From Planctomycetota bacterium (GTDB lineage: Bacteria > Planctomycetota > UBA1135 > JACQFD01): a stretch of DNA of 64,000 bases. Within the stretch, counting starts at the first letter, position 1. Every line of letters begins with the position of its first letter. The notes under the pieces were generated by a model that was given only the letters and a program-made list of their open reading frames with translations, did no database searches and was not told the origin of the DNA. Of this stretch, positions 33,427 to 43,258 are shown in pieces. The stretch spans positions 34,056-98,055 of the forward strand of contig JACQFD010000025.1 of assembly GCA_016200225.1 (NCBI GenBank), given 5' to 3'. The position numbers were made by a program, and so were the translations under genes.

Positions 33427-35607
33427 ATGACTCAACTATCCACCTCCCCACGGACGCGCATTGGCGGTGCTATTGTTACATCCGCTGTTGTATCCGCCAT
33501 CGCGCTTTTCGCTCTCTCATGCCATCGAACGACGTCCGGCTTTTTCGCAGCCGGAGGGGGCGCCGGCGGCGGCGCGGCGGGCACCATCCAAAACGGCGGC
33601 AGCACCGTCGAAGTAACAAAACCGACAAGCCCGATTTTTGGCGGCAAGGTCGTCGGCGCTCCCGGCTCGGTCGACGTCGGCGAGACGATTACTCTTAAGA
33701 TGCGCCCCGAGAAGGATCTTCCGGCTCCGCTGCCGGCGGGTTTTGTAGCGTTGGGGCCGTCCGTCGATATCACAAAAAATTCTGGTTATAACTTCTTAAT
33801 TCCAGTGACGGCGACGTTGCCGTACAACGCGGCGCTGCTGCAGGCCGGCGACGAACCGCTCGCGATTTATTGGGATGAAGTTTATGGCCAATGGCTGCCC
33901 TGCGGCACCATTTCGATCGACGAAGTCGGCCACTTCATTTCGTTCTCAACGATTCACTGCACGAGTTTTATTATCGTCGGCGCGCCCGGCGTCACATCCG
34001 CCCTTCCGAGCGTCGACACGGGATTTGTCGCCGGCGTCGACAGCATGTTTCACCCGAACTTCGGCGCCTATGACAATCCGGGCGGAAGCTCGATCGGCAT
34101 CGTGCTGTTCGCGGACTGGTATTTTAAATTTAAGAAAGCCTCCGACGGCAACGCGCTGCATGATAAGTATCGCCAGGGCGACCCGAATCTTTTCAAGGAC
34201 GATGTCGTCGCCAAAGAATTGATCAATCGCGTATTTATTGCATCGAGCCAGATTTGGGCCGCGATTTGGGGCATGGGCAGCTGTCCGGCGACCTCGCCGA
34301 CAACCGGTCTCGAAATAATCAATGCAATGGCGATTTCGAATATGCCGCAGGTCATGATGATTCGCGGCACCGCGGCGAGCGGAAAGAAATTCGCGAGCGC
34401 GGTCCTTGTTTACAAATTCGACGCGGGAACCGGCAAGTTCTCCATTTACGATCCGAACTTCCCGACGGAAGTCGTCACGTTGAACTACTCGACGGGGTCC
34501 GGTTTCAGTAATTATTCGAAAGCGCCGGCGTATCCCGGAACGATCGACGAGTATTGTTATGACGCGCTGTCGTCCTATCTGTATCCGTCGCAGTTCGAGC
34601 AGTACTACGACGCCGCCGAACAGGCGTTCACGAACGCCGGTCCGAGCACGTCGACGTCGAATATCGCGAACACGATCACGTTTATTACGATTGACGTCAT
34701 CGCGCCGCTTCTCGACGCGAACGACGTCGCCACGATCACGGACTTTAATACTCCAGTGACCGTGAGCGGTCATGCGAATTCCGGCGCGATCAAGCCGAAG
34801 ACGCTCGCTTATTACATTAACGGCGGCATGAAACACAAGACGCCGATCGACGCGAGCGGTAATTTTACATTCGACATTCAACAGGTCGATCTGCCGAACG
34901 CCATCAACGCACTCATGATGATCGCGACGGAGGATCCGCGCCAGGAATGGAACTCCCACTCGGGTTTCCGTTATATTAGCATCAAAAAGCAGGGCGTCGG
35001 ATTCTTTAGCAATCTCGGATTCGAATCCTGCGATTTCACGTCGTGGACTCACGAATCGCACACCTGGCAGAACTCGACGCCGGGATCGTTCAATCCCGAG
35101 AAGAGCGCGATCGTAAACGCGGGCACCGATCCGATCGCGACGACACTACAACTCCCGTACGCGGGAACGTGCTGCTGCCGTGTAAACAATTCGGATAATA
35201 ACTATCACATCAGTTCCGTGTCGCAGACGGCGGCCGTCCCGAATGTGGCGAACCCGCAATTACAATTCTACTGGGCCGCCGTGCTCGAAGATCCGAACCA
35301 CGCTCCGCAGGATCAGCCGTACATGGACATCGTTGTTACAGATGATACGTCGTCGGCGATTTTGTATCAAAAGCACTTCTTCTCGAACGATCCGACGTAT
35401 TCGGGCTGGATTCCGTTCAACGGCGGCTCTTGGAAAGCGATCGACTGGCAGGTCGTGTTCATTGACGTCACCGGCGCGCAGGGACACTCGGTCACCATCA
35501 AAGTCACCGGCGCGGACTGCGCGCTCGGCGGCCACGGCGGTTACACGTATGTCGACGGCGACGACACGGGCGTCATTTCGGCTCCTCCGTCAATTGTAAC
35601 GAAGTAG
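33427..35607 (+). CDS. Large secreted, lipoprotein-like protein with C-terminal carbohydrate-binding-like domain
   Basis: 726 residues from the ATG at 33427, which gives a signal peptide ending FALSC (lipoprotein-like, not a perfect lipobox) followed by a Gly/Ala-rich linker. After a ZU5-like beta domain (about 60-190, GGKVVGAPGSVDVGETITL), a central domain (about 220-440) contains SASVLVYKF-like strands and FSIYDPNFP, reminiscent of C39/papain-like folds, but I cannot assign a Cys-His pair. Next comes an Ig-like unit (TPVTVSGHANSGAIKPKT) and a C-terminal jelly-roll (FFSNLGFESCDFTSWTHES onward) like carbohydrate-binding modules. Function unknown; surface binding or processing is a guess. A strong hairpin follows the stop. 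Confidence 0.68.
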   Translation: MTQLSTSPRTRIGGAIVTSAVVSAIALFALSCHRTTSGFFAAGGGAGGGAAGTIQNGGSTVEVTKPTSPIFGGKVVGAPGSVDVGETITLKMRPEKDLPAPLPAGFVALGPSVDITKNSGYNFLIPVTATLPYNAALLQAGDEPLAIYWDEVYGQWLPCGTISIDEVGHFISFSTIHCTSFIIVGAPGVTSALPSVDTGFVAGVDSMFHPNFGAYDNPGGSSIGIVLFADWYFKFKKASDGNALHDKYRQGDPNLFKDDVVAKELINRVFIASSQIWAAIWGMGSCPATSPTTGLEIINAMAISNMPQVMMIRGTAASGKKFASAVLVYKFDAGTGKFSIYDPNFPTEVVTLNYSTGSGFSNYSKAPAYPGTIDEYCYDALSSYLYPSQFEQYYDAAEQAFTNAGPSTSTSNIANTITFITIDVIAPLLDANDVATITDFNTPVTVSGHANSGAIKPKTLAYYINGGMKHKTPIDASGNFTFDIQQVDLPNAINALMMIATEDPRQEWNSHSGFRYISIKKQGVGFFSNLGFESCDFTSWTHESHTWQNSTPGSFNPEKSAIVNAGTDPIATTLQLPYAGTCCCRVNNSDNNYHISSVSQTAAVPNVANPQLQFYWAAVLEDPNHAPQDQPYMDIVVTDDTSSAILYQKHFFSNDPTYSGWIPFNGGSWKAIDWQVVFIDVTGAQGHSVTIKVTGADCALGGHGGYTYVDGDDTGVISAPPSIVTK

Positions 35608-35628
35608 TCGAATCTTAAGATTCGCGAT

Positions 35629-35654
35629 CGCTGGCGGCCAAACGGCCGCCAGCG
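35629..35654 (+). terminator. Strong hairpin after the large secreted protein gene
   Basis: CGCTGGCGGCC (35629-35639) pairs perfectly over 11 bp with GGCCGCCAGCG (35644-35654) around AAAC, 22 bp after the stop, followed by TCGTTT. A likely terminator, although the T run is short. Confidence 0.72.
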
Positions 35655-35742
35655 TCGTTTCCGGCCGGGTTTATTCGGGAAACAGTGTATTTGGACTTTT
35701 CCGCTTGCTCCGGTCGAGGGCCCGGACGTTCAATCGAAAGCC

Positions 35743-38478
35743 ATGGTGCGAAAAACGCTCGTGCTTCTCTGCCTGTGCGCTCCGCCCGTGTTGTTACAGA
35801 ACTCACCGCTTCCGGATTCGCGGCCTTCGCCCCCCGAGAGCCTGCGTTGTGAATATTTAGTAAATCCTGCAGCCGTACAATCGGCAACGCCGCGGTTTTT
35901 TTGGAAATTAAACGATCCGCGGCCGGGCGCGCGCCAGACGGCGTGGCAGATTCTCGTGGCGACATCGCCCGAAAAACTCGTCCCCGGACTGGCGGATCGA
36001 TGGGACAGCGGAAAAGTGAACTCCGACGAAACTATACAAATCGAATACGCGGGAGCGCGGGTGCGATCGGGAGAGATTAATTATTGGAAAGCGCGGGTCT
36101 GGGACGCGGACGGAATGCCGTCGCCGTGGGGGGAGATTGCTACATTTCGCTTTGGATTATTAAAGCCGGAGGACTGGCGCGCGCGTTGGATCCGCCATGC
36201 GGAGCCCGCGCCGGATCGCGGGCGCGGCGACGGCGCGCTGCCGCCGGTATTGTTTAAAACTAATTTTATGCTCGAACGCAAGCCCGCGCGCGCGACGCTC
36301 TACGCCGCCGCGAGAGGTCTTTATGATATTAAGATAAACGGCCGCGAAATCGGCGTGCCCGAACTCGCTCCGGATTGGACGGATTATAATCAAACGATTC
36401 AGTATCGGGCGTTCGACGCGGCGCCGTTTCTTACGGTTGGCGAACAGAAAATAACCATTCTCGCGGGCGACGGCTGGTACAGCGGCCGCATCGGCATGGC
36501 CGAATCGTTCGCGCCGGGAAAAATCAAACGCGGGATCTACGGACGCCGGCCGGAAGCGATCGCGCAACTACAAATCGAGTTCGACGACGGCAAATCGATT
36601 GTTATCAAAACCGACGAACAGTGGAAATCCACGACCGAAGGGCCGTTCCGCTCGGCGGATCTGTTGGATGGGATCGTTTATGACGGGCGAAGGGAGGACG
36701 AACCGCCCGCCGCGTCGTGGCGGCCGGTCTTGGCCTCCGCCCCCGGCGGCGAAAAGCTTGTCGCGCAGCCGAACGAACCCGTCGATATCTTCGAATCGCG
36801 CGCGCCCGTTTCGCCGCCGCGAATGAAAGGCGATACTTATATTTACGATTTCGGCCAGAATCTCGTCGGAATCGTCGAAATCGCCGTTTCCGCGAAGAAA
36901 GGCGCCGGGATCGCCGTCCGCCACGGCGAGGCACTCGACGATTACGGTGAATTGTATACTGCGAACCTGCGCGGCGCGCCGCAGGTCGATCGTTATATCG
37001 CCGGCCGCGACGGCCCGAATCTGTTCCGCCCGAAATTTACATTTCACGGATTTCGTTATATTTCCATTTCGGGCTGCGACGCCCCGCCCGTTTCCGTCAC
37101 GGCTCTCGCGATGCGTTCGAATGCGCGGGAGTCGTCGCATTTCGAATGTTCGAACGCAATATTAAATAAACTCTGGCGCAATATTCTCTGGACGCTCCGC
37201 GGCAACACGCTCGGCGTGCCGACCGACTGCCCGCAGCGCGACGAACGTCTCGGCTGGATGGGCGACATGCAGGCGTTTTCGCGCACGGCAATGTTACAAA
37301 TGGATCTCGCGGCGTTTTTTACAAAATGGCTCGCGGACGTGCGCGAGGCGCAGGCGGCCGACGGCCGGTTTCCGGATTTCGCGCCGCATCCGTTCCAAAA
37401 GAACGATCAATTCGCGGGAACGCCGGCGTGGGGAGACGCCGGGGTGTTCGTGCCGTGGGATTGTTATATTTATTATGCGGACCGGCGGCTTCTTGAAGAA
37501 CATTTCGACGCCGCGCGGCGGTGGATCGATTATATTTATGGTAAGAATGATAATAATTACCTCTGGCGCAACGGCCGCGGCAACGATTATGGAGACTGGC
37601 TGAACGCTTCGACGTTTTCGGCCGCCGCTCCGTCGGACGGCCCCGCCGCGATCCGCGGCGACATCGCGAAAGACGCGCTCGCATCCGCGTTTTTTGTACA
37701 ATCGGCGCGGCTGGTCGCGAAAATGGCGGGCGCGCTCGGCCGGTCCGCGGACGAAAAGAAATATAAACAAATCGCGTCGCTCGCATTCGGCGCGTTCGTT
37801 AACGAATTCGTGCGCGACGACGGCCGGATCGCGAATCATACACAATCGGCCTACGCGCTCGCGCTGACGTTCCAACTGGTTCCCCCGGAATCGATGCCGA
37901 AAGTTAAAGAATCGCTCGCCGTATCGCTCGATGAATACAAGGGCCGCCTTTCGACCGGGATCCAGACGACGCACCGATTATTAATAGAATGTTCGCGAAA
38001 CGGTTTTCATGAAAAAGCCGTCGAAATCGCGACGTCGCGCACGTTTCCGTCGTGGGGATACATGATCGACCACGGCGCGACCACGATTTGGGAGCGCTGG
38101 GACGGTTATGTCGCAGGGCGCGGATTTCAGGATCCCGGAATGAATTCGATGAATCATTATGCTCTGGGTTCCGTCGGACAATGGCTCATGAATTGTGTGC
38201 TCGGCATCGAACCGGACGAAAACGCCCCCGGGTTCAAGCATTTTAATATTCGTCCCGGACCGTCGGAGCGTCTCGATTGGGCCGGCGGTTATTACGATTC
38301 GATCCGCGGCCGCATTTCGGTGCGGTGGCGCATCGATGGCCGGCGATTCATTGCCGACGTCGTCGTCCCGGCCAACACGTCCGCGACGTTTTTTCAACCG
38401 GACGGCCCGGCGAGGCGCGAACTGGCGCCCGGAGCGCACCATTTGGAATTTGATTGGGATCGAAGAACGGTAAGATAA
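35743..38478 (+). CDS. Secreted alpha-L-rhamnosidase, glycoside hydrolase family 78
   Basis: A 911-residue enzyme that removes terminal alpha-L-rhamnose from glycosides and polysaccharides. A signal peptide (MVRKTLVLLCLCAPPVLL) sends it out of the cytoplasm. The order of domains is the family's: N-terminal beta sandwich (PRFFWKLNDPRPGARQTAW), the carbohydrate-binding-like domain, then an (alpha/alpha)6 barrel with the signature DCPQRDERLGWMGD at about residue 490-503, which carries the acidic catalytic residues, and GYMIDHGATTIWERWDG near 770, and a C-terminal beta sandwich. It is full length for the family. The ABC exporter genes follow closely on the same strand but need not be related in function. 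Confidence 0.93.
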   Translation: MVRKTLVLLCLCAPPVLLQNSPLPDSRPSPPESLRCEYLVNPAAVQSATPRFFWKLNDPRPGARQTAWQILVATSPEKLVPGLADRWDSGKVNSDETIQIEYAGARVRSGEINYWKARVWDADGMPSPWGEIATFRFGLLKPEDWRARWIRHAEPAPDRGRGDGALPPVLFKTNFMLERKPARATLYAAARGLYDIKINGREIGVPELAPDWTDYNQTIQYRAFDAAPFLTVGEQKITILAGDGWYSGRIGMAESFAPGKIKRGIYGRRPEAIAQLQIEFDDGKSIVIKTDEQWKSTTEGPFRSADLLDGIVYDGRREDEPPAASWRPVLASAPGGEKLVAQPNEPVDIFESRAPVSPPRMKGDTYIYDFGQNLVGIVEIAVSAKKGAGIAVRHGEALDDYGELYTANLRGAPQVDRYIAGRDGPNLFRPKFTFHGFRYISISGCDAPPVSVTALAMRSNARESSHFECSNAILNKLWRNILWTLRGNTLGVPTDCPQRDERLGWMGDMQAFSRTAMLQMDLAAFFTKWLADVREAQAADGRFPDFAPHPFQKNDQFAGTPAWGDAGVFVPWDCYIYYADRRLLEEHFDAARRWIDYIYGKNDNNYLWRNGRGNDYGDWLNASTFSAAAPSDGPAAIRGDIAKDALASAFFVQSARLVAKMAGALGRSADEKKYKQIASLAFGAFVNEFVRDDGRIANHTQSAYALALTFQLVPPESMPKVKESLAVSLDEYKGRLSTGIQTTHRLLIECSRNGFHEKAVEIATSRTFPSWGYMIDHGATTIWERWDGYVAGRGFQDPGMNSMNHYALGSVGQWLMNCVLGIEPDENAPGFKHFNIRPGPSERLDWAGGYYDSIRGRISVRWRIDGRRFIADVVVPANTSATFFQPDGPARRELAPGAHHLEFDWDRRTVR

Positions 38479-38537
38479 TTGGTCTTTCCCGCTCCCGTCG
38501 CCTTGGCGGATATTCAATAGAAAATCACAACACCTCG

Positions 38538-39416
38538 ATGGACTCCGCCATTTTTGTTAGAAATTTGACGAAGCGATTTAAAGACAAGGTCGCGGTCGAT
38601 AATGTTACATTTCAAGTCGGCTACGGCGAATTCTTCGGTTTTCTCGGGCCGAACGGCGCCGGAAAGACGACGACGATCAAGATACTTTGCGGATTGATGA
38701 AAGCGGATTCGGGCGAAGCCCATGTCGCCGGATTGAACGTCCTCGACGACCCCCTCGCGGTGAAAGCCAAGATCGGCGTGCTGCCGGATGTTATCGATAC
38801 ATTCGACCGGCTCACCGGAAACGAACTCGCCGTCATGAGCGGTCTTTTGTATGGTTTGAAGGAGGACGAAGCGGCGCGGCGCGCGGGAGTGTTGTTCGAA
38901 TTGATGGATTTGAAGAGGGAGGATCGCGAAAAACTCGTCATCGATTATTCGTTAGGAATGCGCAAGAAAGTCGGACTCGCGTGCGCTCTGATTCACGGGC
39001 CGAAAGTGTTATTTCTCGACGAACCCTTCAACGGCATCGATCCCGTCGCGACGGCGGCCGTGCAGCGTGTGTTACAGAATCTCGTCGCGCGCGGCGTCAC
39101 GATTTTCTTTACATCGCACGTGCTCGAAGTCGTCGAAAAATTGTGCACGCGCGTTGGCATTATACAAAACGGAGGATTATTAGCGTGCGGCACCATCGCC
39201 GAGGTGGCGCAGTCGGCGGGAATGGCGCCCGGCTCGACTCTTTCGGATGTATTTAATAAAATTTTCGGCGCGCAGGCCGGCGAGGGCCGAGACCTCGACT
39301 GGGTGGCGGGTCTGCCGCCGGCGATCGAAAAAGAAACCGCGATACCGCCCGTCGCGGTTCCGCGTGCGGACGATGGCGCGGGCGCCGGAATCGCGGCCGA
39401 ACGTCCGGAAGTATAA
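38538..39416 (+). CDS. ABC transporter ATP-binding protein
   Basis: A 292-residue ATPase of the ABC-2/DRA type. Walker A is GPNGAGKT (37-44), the signature is the relaxed YSLGMRKK, and Walker B is KVLFLDEPFNG. The tail after residue 235 is Ala/Val/Pro-rich and not conserved. It powers the permease encoded 48 bp downstream. The ATG at 38538 (MDSAIFVRNLTKRF) begins right at the domain; a longer frame overlaps the rhamnosidase gene. The substrate is unknown. Confidence 0.92.
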   Translation: MDSAIFVRNLTKRFKDKVAVDNVTFQVGYGEFFGFLGPNGAGKTTTIKILCGLMKADSGEAHVAGLNVLDDPLAVKAKIGVLPDVIDTFDRLTGNELAVMSGLLYGLKEDEAARRAGVLFELMDLKREDREKLVIDYSLGMRKKVGLACALIHGPKVLFLDEPFNGIDPVATAAVQRVLQNLVARGVTIFFTSHVLEVVEKLCTRVGIIQNGGLLACGTIAEVAQSAGMAPGSTLSDVFNKIFGAQAGEGRDLDWVAGLPPAIEKETAIPPVAVPRADDGAGAGIAAERPEV

Positions 39417-39464
39417 GTAATTATTAATTAGTAATATTTTTCAGTAATACTTATTGGGGCCGCC

Positions 39465-41102
39465 ATGTGGACTCTTACAAGGATTCTCTGCCGCCTTCGG
39501 TGGAGATACATGTGGTCGACGTCGTGGAAACGCCGGATCGGCGTCATCGCGATGTTCGCGATGTCCATCATGTTCGCGATTTGGCTTTCGATATTGATGT
39601 ATTTCGGCCTCCGCGCGGCATCGCCGGAATCGGAGAGCGCCCTGTTTCGCCGCGAGTGCCTCGTCGCCGGCGCGTTTATTATTTATGTCGGATGGATCTA
39701 CTTCGGATCGTTCAACGATCTGTACGATCCTCAGAAACTGGCGACTTATCCGATACCGCCGAGGCGATTATTTACGTGCGCCTGCGCTTCGTCCATTCTC
39801 GGCGCGGCTCCGATTTTTATTATTGCAATGGTCGCCGGCACGACGGCCGCGATGGAGGGCGGTATTATAATAAAAATTGTCCGCGGCCTCTTCATCGTCG
39901 CGCTCGCGATGCATCTGATCATGCTCGGCCGCCTCGTCCGGCTCGTATTTTTACAAATATTGACGAGCCGGCGCTGGCGCGAGTTTTCGGGACTCCTCGG
40001 AATGCTCATGAGCGGCGTCATTTGGGTGGCGATGGCGAGCGGCTCGCGGTTGCAATCGAGCGAAACGTCGCAGGAGATCATTCGTTGGATTCACGGCATC
40101 GCGGCGGACGGAGATCTATCCATTTGGACTTGTTGGATTCCGGCCACTTGGTGGGCGTGGGCATTCAACATGGAGGGCGCGCTCGCGCCGGTCGGCGCGT
40201 TTTTATTTGTATTGTCGAGTATACTGATTGCGCGCGCCGGAGGCTGGTCGGAGGAGAAAATTGCATTTAGCGAGCCCGTTTTCGCCTACGCGCCGAAAAA
40301 AACCGCGCCGGGCGCGCCGCGACGGAGGTTTCTACGCGGTTGGCCTTCAGGATTCTTAAAATTCTTCGGGGGCGACATCGCCGCGGTTGTAAAGAAAGAG
40401 TTTTGTGTACTTGCGCGCGATCCGCTCGTCCGCATGCGATTCATGTCGACATTTTTTATGATCATCGTGATGGGAGTGATACCCATTCTGAGTCCGCGCC
40501 GTTCGATGTCGGCGGGCAGTTTCCCGCTCGGCGGAATTCTTGTATTCGCGCAGATCGCATTTTTATTTAATTTGTTCGGAACCGACGGCCTCTCGATTCG
40601 CGCGCTCTTCATTTCTCCGATGGACCGCGGCCGGATGCTGGTCGCAAAATCGCTGGCCTATGTCTTTCTGTTTATTCCGTTCAACCTCTCGGTGATTCTT
40701 GTGATCGGCCTTTTTTCCAAGCGCGCGGATCTGGCCGAGGAGATGGGATATCATATCTGTTATTTTTTGATAACTCTTTCGGCCGGGCACATTTTTTCGA
40801 TATATTTTCCGACGCGGCTCGTGCAGGTCGGCAAGCGCGTGCAGCGCGATTCCGACGTGCATCCGATTTATCGCGCGTTGACGGGCATTTTCGCGCTCCT
40901 CACGACCGGCATCGCGGCCGCGCCGGTGATACTCGGCCGATATGTAGTGAGTCCGTTTTTCGATACAAAAGGAGAGATTATTATATTTATTATATCGACC
41001 GGTTATGCTTTGTTGTTATATTCCGTCTCGTTGAAGATCGCCGGCCTCCTGCTCGCGCGGCGCGAAGACAAACTCCTCGCATTCTTTTCGCAAAATAATT
41101 GA
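39465..41102 (+). CDS. ABC-2 type permease
   Basis: A 545-residue polytopic membrane protein with about twelve hydrophobic segments (for example IGVIAMFAMSIMFAIWLSIL at 25-45, FFMIIVMGVIPILSP and LGGILVFAQIAFLFNLFG). It matches the large exporter permeases in which two six-helix halves are joined, pairing with the ATPase upstream. What is exported is not visible from the sequence. A GGG at -10 and the short gap support co-transcription with the ATPase. It ends 42 bp before a tRNA on the opposite strand. Confidence 0.85.
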   Translation: MWTLTRILCRLRWRYMWSTSWKRRIGVIAMFAMSIMFAIWLSILMYFGLRAASPESESALFRRECLVAGAFIIYVGWIYFGSFNDLYDPQKLATYPIPPRRLFTCACASSILGAAPIFIIAMVAGTTAAMEGGIIIKIVRGLFIVALAMHLIMLGRLVRLVFLQILTSRRWREFSGLLGMLMSGVIWVAMASGSRLQSSETSQEIIRWIHGIAADGDLSIWTCWIPATWWAWAFNMEGALAPVGAFLFVLSSILIARAGGWSEEKIAFSEPVFAYAPKKTAPGAPRRRFLRGWPSGFLKFFGGDIAAVVKKEFCVLARDPLVRMRFMSTFFMIIVMGVIPILSPRRSMSAGSFPLGGILVFAQIAFLFNLFGTDGLSIRALFISPMDRGRMLVAKSLAYVFLFIPFNLSVILVIGLFSKRADLAEEMGYHICYFLITLSAGHIFSIYFPTRLVQVGKRVQRDSDVHPIYRALTGIFALLTTGIAAAPVILGRYVVSPFFDTKGEIIIFIISTGYALLLYSVSLKIAGLLLARREDKLLAFFSQNN

Positions 41103-41143
41103 ACCGGCCGACGGCCGCGGATTCGAATTTCGCACGCAATTTT

Positions 41144-41220
41144 TGGTACGCCCGGCAGGAATCGAACCTGCAACCCTCGGATTAGAAATCCGAAGCTCTA
41201 TCCAGTTGAGCTACGGGCGC
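41144..41220 (-). tRNA. tRNA-Arg (anticodon TCT)
   Basis: A 77-base cloverleaf with encoded CCA. Acceptor GCGCCCG/CGGGCGT (one G-U pair), D arm GCTCAACTGGATAGAGC, anticodon stem TCGGA/TCCGA around TTTCTAA giving anticodon TCT, T arm GCAGG-TTCGAAT-CCTGC. Confidence 0.97.
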
Positions 41221-41275
41221 GCAACTTGCGGAAAGTGTCCGACGGTTAGCGTAACGTATCCCTGCGAGTTCACGC

Positions 41276-42760
41276 ATGCCTTCCACCAATCGAACTGACG
41301 CGCTCGGCACCGTTGGCCACGGCGAGCGGATTCTTGTAGTCGACGACGAGAAATTGATTCGTTGGACGATCGCAAAGTCTTTTGGTGAAGCCGGGTACGC
41401 AATTGAAGAGGCATCAACTGGCGCGGAGGCGCTTGCGGCCGTGGAGCGCGAACTCCCCGATCTCGTGCTCCTCGACTTCAAACTGCCGGACCGCACAGGC
41501 GTTGAAATACTGCGGGAAATTCGGCGGGCGTCGCCCGAAGTCCCGGTGATTTTGATCACCGCATTCGGCACGCTCGAAGGCGCGGTTGCGGCCATGCGCG
41601 AGGGCGCGTACGACTACCGAAGCAAACCGTTTGAAATCGACGATTTGTTATTAACAGTTCGGCGCGCGCTCGAAGCTTCGGGCCTGCGCGACGAAGTGCG
41701 CGCGCTTCGCGAAGAAACGCGCCGCGCGACGGCGGGCGCCGGGCCCGAATTGGTGGCCGAGAGCGCGCCGATGAAAGAAGTGGTTCGTTTGATCGATCGC
41801 GTCGCCCAGTCCGAAGCCTCGACAATATTACTATTAGGCGAGAGCGGCGTCGGAAAAGGCGTGGTTGCACGCGTGCTCCACGACGCGAGCCGGAGATCGT
41901 CGAGATCGTTTCTTAATATTACATGTACGGCGCTGCCGGAAAATTTGTTAGAAAGCGAATTGTTTGGACACGAGCGCGGCGCGTTCACCGACGCAAGACA
42001 ACAAAAACGCGGTTTGGTGGAGCTCGCGCAGGGCGGCTCGCTTTTTTTGGACGAAATCGGCGACTTGTCGCCGGCGCTTCAGGGAAAAATACTGAGATTT
42101 CTGGAAGCGAAGCAATTCCGGCGCGTCGGCGGAACGCGCGATATAACAGTAAGCGTGAGGATCATCGCCGCGACCAATCGCGATCTTTCGAAAGAAGTAA
42201 ACGAAGGGCGGTTTCGCGAAGATCTGTTTTATCGGCTGAACGTCATTCCTATAAAAATTCCGCCGTTGCGCGAACGCCGGGAGGATCTGCGGCCGCTTGT
42301 CGAGCGGTTTATTACACATTTCGGGCGCGAGTTTAAGAAACATGTCCGCGGCTTCGACCCGGAGGCGCTCGACGTCATGGAATCGTATCATTGGCCGGGC
42401 AACGTCCGTCAGTTGCGAAACGCGATCGAGCGGTCGGTGTTGCTGGCCGATCATGATACTTTGTCGGTGGAGGATCTGCCGGTCGAAGTGCGCACGCCGC
42501 CTCCGGGCGGAGCCGTTCGCGGCGCGGCCCGGAATATTTATGAACTGCCGGCGGAGGGCGCGGAGTTCGATTTGCTCGAACGCGAATATGTACGTCAGGC
42601 GCTCGAGCGGACGAAAGGCAATCGATCGCGCGCGGCGCGATTATTAGGTATGAATCGCGATCAGATTCGATACCGGCTCGAAAAATTCGGATTCGAAAAA
42701 GTGGGCCAGCCTCCCAACGCGGAAGGCGATGCCATCAACGACGACGGCGAGGAAGCATGA
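41276..42760 (+). CDS. Sigma-54-dependent NtrC/AtoC-type response regulator
   Basis: A 494-residue three-domain activator. Receiver at 18-130 with phosphoacceptor D67 (LLDFKLPDRTG) and acidic pocket VVDDE; AAA+ domain at 160-395 with Walker A GESGVGKG (188-195), Walker B GGSLFLDEIGD (253-263) and the sigma-54 contact loop as GAFTDA (235-240) instead of the usual GAFTGA; Fis-type helix-turn-helix at the C-terminus (NRSRAARLLGMNRDQIRYRL). When phosphorylated it would open sigma-54 promoters. A NtrB-like kinase that could be its partner lies 7 kb away at 48781-49995. Its stop overlaps the start of the stress-protein gene (ATGA). Confidence 0.93.
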   Translation: MPSTNRTDALGTVGHGERILVVDDEKLIRWTIAKSFGEAGYAIEEASTGAEALAAVERELPDLVLLDFKLPDRTGVEILREIRRASPEVPVILITAFGTLEGAVAAMREGAYDYRSKPFEIDDLLLTVRRALEASGLRDEVRALREETRRATAGAGPELVAESAPMKEVVRLIDRVAQSEASTILLLGESGVGKGVVARVLHDASRRSSRSFLNITCTALPENLLESELFGHERGAFTDARQQKRGLVELAQGGSLFLDEIGDLSPALQGKILRFLEAKQFRRVGGTRDITVSVRIIAATNRDLSKEVNEGRFREDLFYRLNVIPIKIPPLRERREDLRPLVERFITHFGREFKKHVRGFDPEALDVMESYHWPGNVRQLRNAIERSVLLADHDTLSVEDLPVEVRTPPPGGAVRGAARNIYELPAEGAEFDLLEREYVRQALERTKGNRSRAARLLGMNRDQIRYRLEKFGFEKVGQPPNAEGDAINDDGEEA

Positions 42761-43221
42761 GCTACAAAAACATTCTGGTGCCGACGGATTTTTCGATGGA
42801 ATCCAAAGTGGCGTTCGAGCCCGCCTGCGAACTTGCAAAAGCGTCGGGCGGGCGGATTACATTTATAACGATCGCGCAGGAAGCTGTAAATTTAAGAATG
42901 GCCGTTCTCGCGAACTCGGCGATCGTGACTCCGGAGATCGACGAAGTCGCGAACGGGCTCGTGGAGAGCGCGCGGAAACGGCTGCTCGAAATTGCCGACG
43001 CGTTTCGCGCGCGCGTTCCGAATGTTAGCGTTGTCGCGGAGGAAGCGCTTTCGCCCGCGCGCGCAATCGTCGAATACGCCGACCGCGAGAAAATTGATAT
43101 GATCGCGATGTCGCCCCACGGACACGGCGGTTTGAAGCGATTTTTGTTAGGAAGCGTCACCGAACGCGTCGTTCGCGAAGCGCACTGCGCGGTGTTGATC
43201 GTCCGGCGGCCGGTCGCCTGA
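42757..43221 (+). CDS. Universal stress protein (UspA family)
   Basis: A 154-residue single-domain Usp. The start NILVPTDFSMESKVAFEPA and the C-terminal nucleotide motif G-x2-G-x9-G-S (GHGGLKRFLLGSVTERV, about 127-143) are typical and indicate ATP binding. Such proteins help cells survive stress and starvation. The ATG overlaps the stop of the sigma-54 activator gene, so they are translationally coupled; GAGGA lies upstream. Confidence 0.93.
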   Translation: MSYKNILVPTDFSMESKVAFEPACELAKASGGRITFITIAQEAVNLRMAVLANSAIVTPEIDEVANGLVESARKRLLEIADAFRARVPNVSVVAEEALSPARAIVEYADREKIDMIAMSPHGHGGLKRFLLGSVTERVVREAHCAVLIVRRPVA

Positions 43222-43258
43222 ACCGGATTCGAATCATTAACATCGCGGTTTTATAAAT

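Noticed and set aside
33946..35061. A 371-codon minus-strand open frame within the large secreted-protein gene
   Set aside because: Arg/Asp-rich composition typical of an antisense frame in GC-rich DNA; no start signal or family.
33427..35607. Possible C39 or papain-like cysteine peptidase
   Set aside because: The strand pattern with YDPNFP is suggestive, but I could not find a convincing Cys and His pair in the right order, so no enzyme is claimed.
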